The notes under the pieces: model-generated
Databases searched by the model: none
What the model was told of the DNA's origin: nothing
Seen by the model: only the letters and a program-made list of their open reading frames with translations
DNA from: Embiotoca jacksoni
Lineage: Eukaryota; Chordata; Actinopteri; Embiotocidae
NCBI GenBank assembly: GCA_022577435.1
Contig: JAKOON010000006.1
Location: forward strand, 8,052,501-8,116,500
DNA length: 64,000 nucleotides
Direction: 5' to 3'
Translations under genes and position numbers: made by a program
Shown here: in pieces, positions 24,241 to 35,140 of the stretch
How the letters are laid out: each line of letters opens with the position of its first letter
Position numbering within the stretch: the stretch's first letter is position 1

Positions 24241-25639
24241 TTGAATTGAATTGACTTGAAAGTGTTCAGGGTTGAGGTTTTAGATCAGACTGTTAGGGAA
24301 ATGACTTTCTACTTAAATGTGTCCAATATACGACATATACTTCTCCTATTTCTTACAATAAAAACAATTGGTCATGTGGTGAAGTTTAAATTATGTTTTC
24401 ATTATGTAACAGTGCCCGTCATGAGGCTTGTGCTCAGTTTAAAGTTTGGTCTGTAACCAAAAGAAAAATCATGAGACAGGCTTTGTTCCCTTTGCCCGTT
24501 TTTGCCAGATTTTATTTTTCAAATCTTTTAAATGCACTTTAGCCACATTTCCTAAACACTAATTCTCCTGTATAAACACATTTTCTTGCCGCCCCAAGTT
24601 AAAACTTACAATATCAAAAATATCTCCACACTCCTTGTGATGTCTTTTTCTGAGAGACTAAAAAAACATCAATCTGTTTTTTACGGGTTTAATAACTGTA
24701 CAAGGACATATGTGGAATACTTTGGTTGGTAAGCTGCTCATTGGCTTGTGAAATACTGGCAGAAAGGGAAAGAGTCTTTATGTTCTTAAAACTAATCCAA
24801 CTGAATGTACATATAAACAAAATTTACAAGCGCACACTGACAAATAGTTTCTGACATGCCAAAAAAATAGTTAAAAAAATGACTAAAATACACATGGACA
24901 CTGATGGCACATTGGGTGGTCTAAGCTCGCAAGCACTGCTCTAGCTGTAACAGACTGACCACATTGAACTGTCACATTCAAAGCAAACAGAAGTTATTTT
25001 TGAAAAATGTTTGATGTTTTCTAACCTGACTTGTAAACAATCAACAATCATGAGACAGACAACAGTGGTCTGTTTCCTTCCCTCATTTCAGCCAGACTGA
25101 GAGAGAGGCCTGGCTGCAGGCCACACCAAACTGTCTCACCAGGGAGACAGAGGCTGGTTTTGGCAAAAGAGTATATCTAACTCACAACAAACTAAACAGA
25201 ATACACTCCATGAATCTGTTTTATAATTGAATATGACATACATATATACCCACACAATGTGACCACTCTTTGTGAGTCACATATAAGCAAACAAAGTAAA
25301 AGAAGCCAATGACTTCAAGTTGGTGTTTGGTTACATTTCTAATGTAAAACTCATGTTCAGTCCTAATTAGAAACTGTTTCCAACCATTCATCATCAAACT
25401 TATACAATAGATCATCAATAAATAAAACAGGTAATACAGAGTATTCTTGGATTATACAAACAAGTTATGCAGAACAGGTAAGTATTTCTGTAAAACATGT
25501 TTTGAATTACTTTTTACCACAATAATTTAAGTGGTGGGGTATCTGGAAATAATTCAACAACCAGTTAGAACCTGCATGTCCCTAACCAACATGAATAATT
25601 ATATGAGGAAATCTGTTGTTTCAGGGTTTGCAGTGGAAT
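24241..25639. other. non-coding DNA
   Basis: No gene or repeat recognised; AT-rich unique sequence. Confidence 0.45.
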
Positions 25640-26040
25640 CAAATACTCAATCAAATTATTACGCGTTTTCATTTTATTATCCTTATAAAAATCACCAACG
25701 AACTTTGCAGCCAATCTTGTCACAAAAGGACAGAAAAGTAGTTCTGAGATCCACCATACAGCAATGCACGTTTCTGTATTTTTTTGTACATCTAGATGTG
25801 ATGCACATGTCCACCGAATTTCATGCATGTAGGTGAATGTAGCCGCCGGGGCATTTGTTTAGGGGACACTAGCGAGCCATTTGGCCACGCCCTCTTGCCG
25901 GGACTGACCCGTGTGGCAACTTTCATGAGTTTTTGAGTATGTTAAAGCAGCCAAAAAGGCAATTTATTTGTAAGAAAAAGCGGAATAATAATTCCTTAAA
26001 AAACAATAGGACTTTCCACCATTTGGTGCTCGGGCCCTAA
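25640..26040 (+). repeat. teleost interspersed repeat ending ...gtgctcgggcccta
   Basis: It includes tttttttgtacatctagatg, tgatgcacatgtccaccgaa, tttcatgcatgtaggtgaat, ggccacgccctcttgc and catttggtgctcgggcccta. This is a characteristic run that I recall from a common fish repeat; the family name is unknown to me. ORFs crossing it on both strands (25531-25836 and 25565-25828) are repeat-derived. Confidence 0.5.
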
Positions 26041-26276
26041 TTAGCAATAATTTGGATCAGAGTGAAACTACATGGTTCATTTACATTCTGAATCAAAGCC
26101 AAAAAAGTTGATGCACTATTGCGGTCCATTACAGTTTTCCAGAAAAAAAACAACAACATCTTGATCTGTAAAACAATTGAGTACGTTTTTATAGAAAATT
26201 CAAACATACAGCACATCAGCAGCTTTAGACTTTAACCTTAATAACCAGATGAATGTGATGGCAGAGGCTGACATAA

Positions 26277-26296
26277 CCACACACACGCACACGCAC

Positions 26297-26368
<72 letters not shown>
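26277..26368 (+). repeat. (CA)n microsatellite
   Basis: About 45 CA units with CACG interruptions near the start. Confidence 0.95.
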
Positions 26369-26370
<2 letters not shown>

Positions 26371-27393
26371 CAGCAGGGTCACTGGGTCAATGAACATGTG
26401 GCAGGAGATGAGAGACCACAAGAGTGCATGATAAATATTTTAAGCTTAGCGCAGCTGATCTGTGAGACATCAATCAATCTGTAATTTCCATGGTGATACT
26501 GTGTGTTTGTGTGTGTTAATGTTGTGGGCACATGTGGTTGTGTGCATGTAAATGTTTGTATGTGCCTGCAAATCTATGTCTTTATGTCTTTGTGCAGTTT
26601 ACTTCTGTAAGTGTGAGAGCTGGTGGTGTGCCATTCATTGATGGCAAATTTAGGCTCAATATAACTTTTCTTACTGCTTTTCTTTTTTAAAGCGTGAATA
26701 GAAAAACATTCTAGACAACTTAGAATATTTGTGTCCTAATACTAGCTGAGTAATCTCTATGAAAAATGCCACTCTGTGGATTTATACATTTTCAAAGATA
26801 GGTCAACAATGGCACGAGGCTAACAGGTCATGCAGCTCGATCGCTGTGCTGTATTGGCTGTTTTTGTGAGATGTTCTCTTAAGGCTATTGTCCACCTACG
26901 CCAGCTCATTAAAAACACAAGCAGAGAGGTGATTCACATTCATGGTTGTAATGGTTAGACTTCGCACGTTGCAACAGAATGTTTTTTTGGATCTATCACC
27001 ATCTGAAAGTCCAGTCAGGTTCAGTTTGTATAGCCTAATATCATGTTCAATACTTCAGCAGGCTTAATACACCCACGCTACTGAGGTTTCCCCCTCTGCT
27101 TTCTGAGAAGACAAGAAAAACCTCAGAAATAAGATATCACACGTGAGGAACACGAGGGCTAATAAAACATATTAACATATCACATGGAACATTTGACAAA
27201 GCAAAAAGATTGAAGGCCAGGTTATGTAGGTAGACGTTGGTTTGTATAAAGTTTAATCTGACCATGCCAGTCAAAAGTTTTGAACAGTCACTCTGGAAGG
27301 CAGAACAAAAATCTGACCATCACAGAACAAATATATAGTGTAACAACAAAAGTGACAGAAATGGTTGTGTAAAGAAAGAAAGAGTAGCGCTTA
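26369..27393. other. non-coding DNA with a short Tc1-like terminus
   Basis: No gene recognised. ccagtcaaaagttttgaaca at about 27267 resembles the CCAGTCAAAAGTTTGGACAC terminus of another fish Tc1 family, but nothing else of the element follows. Confidence 0.35.
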
Positions 27394-27636
27394 AGGCCCA
27401 GGACACACAGGCTGCGTGGCGTATGCGTTACCTCTCCCACGCTGCACAGCTGCGGCTCGCCCGCAGCATGTCTCCAGTGCGCTGCTGCTGCCAGTCCTAT
27501 CATTGAATCATTGACTTTCCCTTTGATAATGGTCATCTGTATTGAATGTTTGAGATATGAAAAGTGATGAGTTGTAACCAAAAAGCCGGCACGTGGTTTT
27601 GATTTAACCTTGTTCAAAGCGAGACACAATGACACA

Positions 27637-27673
<37 letters not shown>

Positions 27674-27735
27674 CAGAGAGAGAGATGGAGAGCAGCGTGA
27701 AGACATCACCCTTCACCTGTAAAATGATGATTTAA
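27394..27735 (+). mobile_element. MITE-like repeat, copy 1 (right end missing)
   Basis: It starts ggcccaggacacacaggctg and cgtggcgtatgcgttacctc. It shares order and spacing with the copy at 31853: GTTACCTCTCC-ACxCTGCAC, TCCTACCATT-like (here tcctatcattgaat), TTGATAATGG, GTGATGAGTTGTAACCAAA, CTTGTTCAAAGCGAGACA and CGTCxCCCTTCACCTG. It contains a (GA)n array (27640-27685). The inverted right terminus seen in copy 2 is not present here. Confidence 0.6.
27640..27685 (+). repeat. (GA)n microsatellite within the MITE copy
   Basis: About 20 GA units; the matching position in copy 2 has gacagacagacacacatag, so the array expanded after the copies separated. Confidence 0.9.
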
Positions 27736-30700
27736 TTAGAGGCTAAGGCTGCCCTTCTGCACACAGGTGTTCTTCAGCTATTTGACCATCCAACAAGCAG
27801 GTCTGATGAAATATACTGGTTCTGGACGAGTGTCTCGGTGAGGCTGTAATTAAGCACAGCACTGCTTTGAGCCAAATGAGATAACTAGAGCTTGTTTGCA
27901 TGCTAACATCTGCCTCAGCACAATACACAAAGTACAGCAGAGGCTGAAGTGACCTTTGACCTCTGGCCACTAAATGCTAATCAGTTCATCATGGACTGTA
28001 AGTGAACTTCAGTGCCAAATTTTAAGAAATATCCTCATGGCATTACCAAGATATCACGTTCACGAGAATGGGAGGTATGTAGGCCTACAGGTGAGCTGGA
28101 GAAAAAGACAGGCGGCCCAATGGATACCCAAGTTCATGGCAGTCCAGCCAATAGCTGCCAAGACATTTTACAGAAACAAAACAAAAAAACAAATGGCACT
28201 GTAGGAAAAGTTAGAGAATCAGAAAAGTCAGCTGGCTTTATCATCTTGGGACCATGGATATCACTTTCATTTAAATAAAATATCTGTTGATTCAGTCTGG
28301 ACCACAATGGTGGACTGACTAATCAACTTGATTGACATACTGCCACCGATCATCATGTATCAACTTGATCAACATGTATCCACATGTATCAACTTGATTG
28401 GCATACTGCAGATTAATTTCAAAGTACCCGTGCTCAAGAGGCATTTCAAAGAGAGACATACTCTTCCCCCTACTGAAAAGTGGTTTTAGGTAGTACACTA
28501 TAAATTAGACATTATGATGAAGTTCTAACAGTACAAAGGAACAAGGAGAGAACACAAGAGCAGCATTTACCTATAATCAATCAGCCTAAAATACTTTATA
28601 GTGTAGGTAAATTTACTCGGCATCTGTTAAACCTAGAAACAGGACACAGCTATATCAAAAGACTTGTTTCCTTCTTGTCATTCAGTCCAATCTAGTGAGA
28701 GGGAATATATCGGGATGTCTATTGGCATTCTGTCCAGCAGTCCGAAATCAGGGTATCGATACTCAACCCAGCAGTCTGCTACCCCTGATCTGATGAGCTG
28801 AGATGGCTGTCTATCCACATGAAAGCTGGGATCATTTGGGTTGGATTTGTTCTGATGATGGTGCAATCGCTAGATTGTCATCCTATGCCAGGCCCTATGA
28901 TTGGATAAGTAAGCATGGATGAGGGACTGAGTGTGCGCGTGGTTTGAGTGTTCTCCAGTGAGCATGTGTGCGTTTATGACTTGAAAGTAAAAAACTTTGA
29001 CTGTCGCATTTCTCTAGCTGTTTCAGCCTGTTTTTCTTCCTTTTTTGTCTTTTCTAAAATAATAGACAATAATTTTAATTCTATGATCTAAAAATCACAT
29101 TCAGAACAGAATATTGTGCAGTCATTGGTAAATTTTGATTTAAGTTGACATTATAAGAAGAAGTTAAAACTACAGGGGAAGGAATCAATAAATAGTCAAC
29201 ACATAATGAAAACCTATTTGAGCAAGATTTAATATATGCTGCATTATCAGATATAGAGATTAAGCTAATTAATTTAAAACAGGACAAATGATTTCCTTAT
29301 TCTTTTAGTGGTTTAGTCAACGCTAGATGAAAAAACTATATACAAATTCCAATCCAGTAAATATTGTGTATCTCAAAGTTTTTACATAGAATTTATTATT
29401 AATTCCAAATGGTTATTCAGTTAGACTTGGCAGAACAAAAACTCTGCTTTTTATTAACCTGAGCAGCAACAAGAATTCTGCCAAGAAAACGAATCCCCCC
29501 CACCAAACACAAGAATATAGAATCATGTTCACATAAACATGAGCTTATCAAGATGATAAAAAGGCTTCAATGAAATGGGCAGGAGTTGGGGTGGTGGAGG
29601 AAGTTGCATAAAATTTTCACTCTAAACCTTGAAAATGAATGAAATTTCCTGTGATGCCTTTTCAAGTAAGGCAGCTCATTAGCTTATATAAAAAAAGAAA
29701 CAGGGATTAGTTTTATAATTCATATTCACCATGGCTTCATTATAACAGCAAACTATGATCTGCTTTCTAGACCCGATGTCCCCATAACATGCATGCTACC
29801 ACTATGGGGTAATCCACAAACCACTGATTTTTAAATTCCAAATACAATGATGGGAGTCCTTTTGAAAGCTTTTGAAAAAAAAAAAGGGCCAATTTGCAGG
29901 GCTGAAAAATCAAGTGATTGCAGAGATGCCAAAAATGGAGTTCCTCAAATTGCCACTTGGCTGGCTGGTGAGTCCAAGAGCAAGTCAATCCCTGTAGACA
30001 CCATGTTAAAATGCGTAACTTGACGTCGGAAATAAACATGTTTAAAGCCTGGTACAATAAAATGGCATTGGTCTCGATAATTAATTCTGGGGTTTACAAC
30101 AACTGCATGGAAAATGAACATACTTAGCATAGTTACAGGCAGGCCTGCTTTGAATGACAGGTGGGTGCTGCCACACTTTGCCAGCCGGTGTCTGCAGATT
30201 TTGGTCACTGCCATACAGAAGGAGACCCCCCTCAGTGCTCGTCACTGTCACCAGCCATCCAATCACAGTGAAGGCGGGGCGGGACAAACACAGTTATCCA
30301 CCAACACTGGTCGCTAATTGTTCTGCCCTTCAGAGTGGCGACACAAACGCTAATATGAGCCAAGTTCCCAGACTGTTATCATAGTGAAGAAAAACTGACA
30401 CTTTGAGCCACAGTTGGCGCAGCCAGGCTATCCATTCAGCCTGCCTCAGCTGCATCGATCCTCCACCTCACTGCCCACTTTTGGATTATCTAGGTGTTAG
30501 GCTCTGTCAGGCAGTGTAAAAATAGCAACAATCAGAGCTACCACCCTGAGCTTCAAAACTGCTCCTGGAGATGTTGGGGAATGGGCCACTTATGAAGCCT
30601 CTTCTACTTCTGGTTTGTTTGTCTGCAACGTCAAACTCTTTGAATGCAGACTAAAGAATGTTGCACACAAAATCCTGCCAGAAAACCCGTAAACTAAACC

Positions 30701-30786
30701 ACAAAGTAAATAGTTTACAAAGCAACAATTTGGGTGCTTTTCTAAAGCCTTAAAAAGTTTAGAAATTATGACAGGAGTAGTTGGTT
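27736..30786. other. non-coding DNA
   Basis: No gene recognised. A local threefold repeat of atgtatcaacttgat-type words occurs at 28318-28415. The rest is unique and AT-rich. Confidence 0.45.
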
Positions 30787-31280
30787 TTATTTAATTATTG
30801 CTGAACAAGCTATGAGGCAAGGACACACAGACTTGGGGTGGTTATCCCCACAGCAGCTACAAGTGTGCAAGTATTTGTGATTAGAACATTTACACACATT
30901 TCTATTAAAGTAATTTCTCATCAGGATTGTCTTGGTCACCCTGGAACCAATTGCTTCATAACGGGTAAAGTGAACTGAGGAGAGCCTTTTGAGACATAGG
31001 CTGACAGAATGTACAAAGAAACCACAGATAAAACAAGTGTTGAAGCCAGTGAAATGACAGCTGATAAGGGTTAGAGCCACTATGGACCAGTCTAGCCTTT
31101 TGTTGAATTGTGGAATGTACATGGGGGCTTTTGCTGGAACTGGTGCAAAATAGGTGTCCAGTATAGCTCTTTAGGAGGAACTTCACCTACAATGTCTCGG
31201 CAAACATTTAAAGTAACATTAAATGCATGAATAGTCAAGGCCTTTGTGAGTCTGGGATTGCTGTCTTTTAGGACCACTGG
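30787..31280 (-). pseudogene. decayed retrotransposon gag-like fragment with two zinc knuckles
   Basis: An open minus-strand frame (30787-31122, 111 residues) begins MYIPQFNKRLDWSIV and contains CFICGFFVHSVSLC, a perfect CX2CX4HX4C knuckle (residues 30-43, nt 30994-31035). A second cluster follows, HTCSCCGDNHPKSVC (CX2CX3HX4C, residues 88-100), preceded by YFNRNVCKCSNHKYL. In other frames just upstream the sequence continues as FAPVPAKAP and IHAFNVTLNVCRDIVGEVPP (31123-31277), implying at least one frameshift. The QFN-x3-DWS motif plus Cys/His clusters recalls gag-like ORFs of tyrosine-recombinase (DIRS-type) retroelements in fish. The gag-like nature is fairly supported; the DIRS assignment is inference. 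No integrase or RT was seen. Confidence 0.45.
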
Positions 31281-31852
31281 TACTTCTTCACAATTTATGA
31301 ACTGTTTGTCTTCTTTGACGATACTGAATGTGCCATTGCAACAGCATGTGTGGCATCATAGCATTAGGGGACTCCTCAAAGTAAACGCAGCATTACCTGG
31401 GAACACGTTAGTGAGGGCAGTTGAGTCCGAGCCAAAGCAATCTGAAGTCCAAAACACACAGGCATCAAAACAGCTGCTCCTATTATTTTCTATGTAAACC
31501 CACACACCAGCGCAGGTAGGACGCACCGCCCAGCAACATTTCACACGACTTTCCTCTTTTTCCCCCCTTTTTTCCTCCAGAGAAAAAGTCCTTTTGTAAC
31601 TCGCGGCTCCCGAATTGGTTTTATCTTCTCATCTGCTCCTGTTGCAGTCTCACAGTGGATGAAAGTTAACGAGGTTGAGAATTATCCAGAGCTGTACAGC
31701 CATTCATTACAAGGACAATGCCCCATCATATTGTTTTTCCCATGCTGTGTGTGGCCTTCATGCATTGCTGTGCGCCACGTCCTATTTGTGCTACGAGCAG
31801 CAATTGACGCACGACACATGACACACTGCGGCACCTGTGTGTTCTCAGCTTA
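31281..31852. other. non-coding DNA
   Basis: No gene recognised. It could include further decayed parts of the adjacent retroelement, but no domain is readable. Confidence 0.4.
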
Positions 31853-32320
31853 GGGCCTGGGACACAGTGCCTGCGTCGTGTGTGTGTGTGTGTTACCTCT
31901 CCTACACTGCACTGCTGCAGCTGGCTTACGTGTGTGTTTGTCCACACCGGCTGCGTGTCAGCAGCGGTGCTGTGGCTGCAGGTCCTACCATTCCATCAAT
32001 GAGTTTCCTTTAGATAATGGCATCAGTCTTGAATTTTTGCATTCTGAGAAGTGATGACTTGTAACCAAAGAGCAGACATGTGATTTTAGTTTACTCTTGT
32101 TCAGAGCGAGACAGACAGACACACATAGACAGTCACACTGACACAGGGGAGGGAGAGAGCACCACGGAAAACGTCGCCCTTCACCTGGTAAAGTGTCGCC
32201 ATGATATAATTATAGCCTACACTGGGTTTTTGACAAGATTAATATTGTGCACATGACATGAAAACACGCCACGCGGCAACAGGTAACGCACATGCCACGC
32301 ATCCAGTGTGTGTGTATTTT
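31853..32320 (+). mobile_element. MITE-like repeat, copy 2, with both terminal inverted repeats
   Basis: The left end has gggcctgggacacagtgcct, gcgtcgtgtgtg and gttacctctcc. The right end, 32280-32312, has aggtaacgcacatgccacgc and atccagtgtgtg, whose reverse complement matches the left terminus of copy 1 (acacaggctgcgtggcgtatgcgttacct-type order). The total is about 470 bp with no coding capacity, as expected of a non-autonomous DNA transposon. Target-site duplications are not obvious. Confidence 0.6.
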
Positions 32321-34444
32321 GGTGTCCATTTGCTGAGTGTTGAGGAGCATGATTTAACACTAGTCCCGGTGTTTGCTGCACAGCTTTGTTCCCAGAGTAG
32401 CATTTCCCAGCATGCCTTACTTATATCTTTGTATCTTTTGAGAATAAAGCAACCAAATGAAATGTAAGATGGGCAAAAATTATATTTAGTTTTGCTGTTT
32501 ATTAATATTTCAATGAAGATATAATGATAAATAAAATGGTACTATCATTCAAAACCATAAGTGTACAAGGTAGGAATGTAACATATATACCAATCACAGG
32601 TACATTATCATATGGGTCTTTATGTAATTTGTTACTCAAAGTATTCATGTAGCATTAATTGTTGTACACGCATAAAACTTATAAATATAAATTTGTGATG
32701 AATATGTTATTATCTTGTAGTTTTACCTAAAACCTTTTCAGTGTGGAGAAATTGTAGTGCCATGAATGTAAATTAATTCATGCTTTTAAGTGTTGACTGT
32801 TAACACTGTGAAAAAGTTCACATTAAAACAACTCAAAGTTAAAGTAAAAATGTACTCTCCATGGGAGTCCAGTTTTAACTCCCAAAGAATTCAGGTCCAA
32901 CTCCTGAAAAGTGTTAAAAAAAAAATAACTCTTAGAAAACAGTTACAGTACTTTTACTCTGCTTGAGAGTGTATTCGATGGTCTCACATGTACAAGCAAA
33001 AAGAGCTGATTTGAACTCACGGGGAGTTTATTCCAAAGATGTGAATTTGCTGTGTACCCGAGAGCATGAGGAACCATCGGTGTGAAGAAGGAAATCAGAC
33101 AGAATTAAAAACAAGTTGTAACAGCAGAAAGACAAAACAATCCCAGAACCTTCTGTGATATTCATCGAGCAGCCCAAAGACAAAAACAGATATGACAATA
33201 AAAACTGACACCACATGAAGGAGCTAAAGTCAGACTGTAAAAGCTGTAAGGCATCTTGTACACCTGCCAGTTCTTGACATCAGGTACAGACTGCTACATG
33301 GCTACTTCAATCTTGGGGCTTCAGCTGAGTGTTTTGAATGAAATCTTCTGCCAAGAATGACTCCTCATATTTTCTAAAATCTAGAGCTAAGAAGGAAGCC
33401 TTCTCGAGTCAATAACTCAAAATGATTTGAATGCAGTTACCCTGCTTATAGAAGCAGATGGGCATCAGCAAAACAGCTGTTGTGGAGCAACTGGCATCGG
33501 TATTAGAGAATCAGTGTAAGAGAGAAAGTTTGTACGTTTTCGTGACTTAAAGCCCAGTTCAGACTTAAAATTCCCAACAAGAAGAAACAGTGAAAAGTTG
33601 AAGTGACCTGGCCTATCTCAGCTCAACTCAAGACAGCTTATGGTACCGCATGCGACTCAGCTTCTGAAGTCGCCAGTGGGTAGTTTTTGAACATAAGACA
33701 AGTCCCCCCCCCCCCCCCCCCCCCTTTCAACAGCAAATCCGCTCATAGCAAAGTCAGCTGATCATGTCAGTTGCAAACTGCAGCAGATCAAAATGGCACA
33801 GTTTTCGATGGAACACGGAGAGGATCACCTCATTAATTTATTTCAGAACAGGTATGTATGAATGACACAAATCTCTACTTTTTTTTTTTTTAAATGTTTT
33901 TGCCATTTCATCACAACTAAAAGATTATTCTAATATCTTCATTCATGTTTTAAGACACAACAAATTAAATCCACCCACCAAAAAGCCCAAAAACTTGTCA
34001 TTTAAAATGGATGTAGAGAGTCATTGCTGAGGAGACGTTACACCATCTCATCTTGTTGCTTTAGATTGAACTGCCAGGTTTCCAAATGCTGCAGACTCGT
34101 CATGGATCTTTCGTCTGAACTGACGTTCAGACCCTTGTTTGAATATGACTGCATATTTTTATAGAATATAATCCCCTGCCAACAAACATATGATGCATCA
34201 ATATACCAAGGATATGGATGCCAATCAACTGATGAGAGCACAACTTCAGCACTTAACTTGAAGTAACACTTTGCTTCATGTTTGTGTAGTTCCTGGCTGA
34301 AAGTTTGATAAAGCCTTAAATAATGAAGAGGGATTCAGAGATCTTAAGAACCGGTATGGGCATGACAGGAAGCTTATAAACCAATCCACATACCTGAAGG
34401 CTGGCTGTGGAAAGCAAAGCATTTTTGTTTTTAATTAGAAAATT
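32321..34444. other. non-coding DNA
   Basis: No gene recognised. 32780-32960 contains many AACTC / GAGTT words (aaaacaactcaaagttaaag, ttttaactcccaaagaat) reminiscent of a fish repeat. A poly-C run of about 21 lies at 33704-33724 and a poly-T at about 33879-33890. Confidence 0.45.
33704..33724 (+). repeat. poly-C tract of about 21
   Basis: Uninterrupted C run between aagt and tttcaac. Confidence 0.85.
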
Positions 34445-35140
34445 CCAATGATAATATCCAATCTAATTATATTTATATAGCAGCAAATTACACCACAAGT
34501 CATTTTTTGGCACTTTTCAAAGTAGGATCAAAACCTTACAATATTATCAAACCAAAAATTCAACGCTTTCCCCTTAAGTTAGCACTGACGACGGTGGGGA
34601 GGAAAAACTCTCTTTTGACAGGAAGAAACCAGCGACAGAACCAGACCGGAGGTGGACAGCCATCTGCCTCGGCCTGTTGGAGTGAGATGGTAGGTGAGAG
34701 AGAAAAGAACAGCATAAAGAGACAACAAACAACAAACAATGGGCAGATCGGTGGGGCCAGTAAATGCATATCAGATACATGCAGCTCCAGAACCGGAGAT
34801 ACCTGCAGAAAGGTACATTGTAAGAGGACAGACATTAAAAAAAAGCACAAAAGAAGACACAAAGTTAATGACAAGCAATAGTGGCCTGGAGATTTATTAT
34901 GAGAGCAGACGTGGAGTGGACCTTGCACCATGGGAGGTTCCCCAGCAGCCAAAGCCTAAAGCAGCATAATTAAGGAATAACTGAAGGTCCCCTATGCCAG
35001 CCTCAACTATCAGCTTTATATTAAAAAAAAAAGAAAAAAAAAAAAAAGGTTTTTGCCTGAACTTAAAAGTAGAGTGGGCGCCTGCCTCCCAAACTCAAAC
35101 TGAGGGCTGATTTAACAGGACAGGGACTTGAAAGGTAAAG
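34445..35140 (+). repeat. teleost interspersed repeat (ggaggaaaaactc...aggaagaaacc... family)
   Basis: tatttatatagcagcaaatt, cattttttggcacttttcaa, acggtggggaggaaaaactc, gacaggaagaaaccagcgac and cagccatctgcctcggcctg occur, and further on gggcgcctgcctcccaaact. I recognise this order from a very common fish repeat. The 124-residue plus ORF (34507-34881) and the 130-residue minus ORF lie wholly inside it and are not genes. Confidence 0.65.

Noticed and set aside
34507..34952. 124- and 130-residue ORFs on opposite strands
   Set aside because: Both lie within a common fish interspersed repeat; there is no domain and no splice structure.
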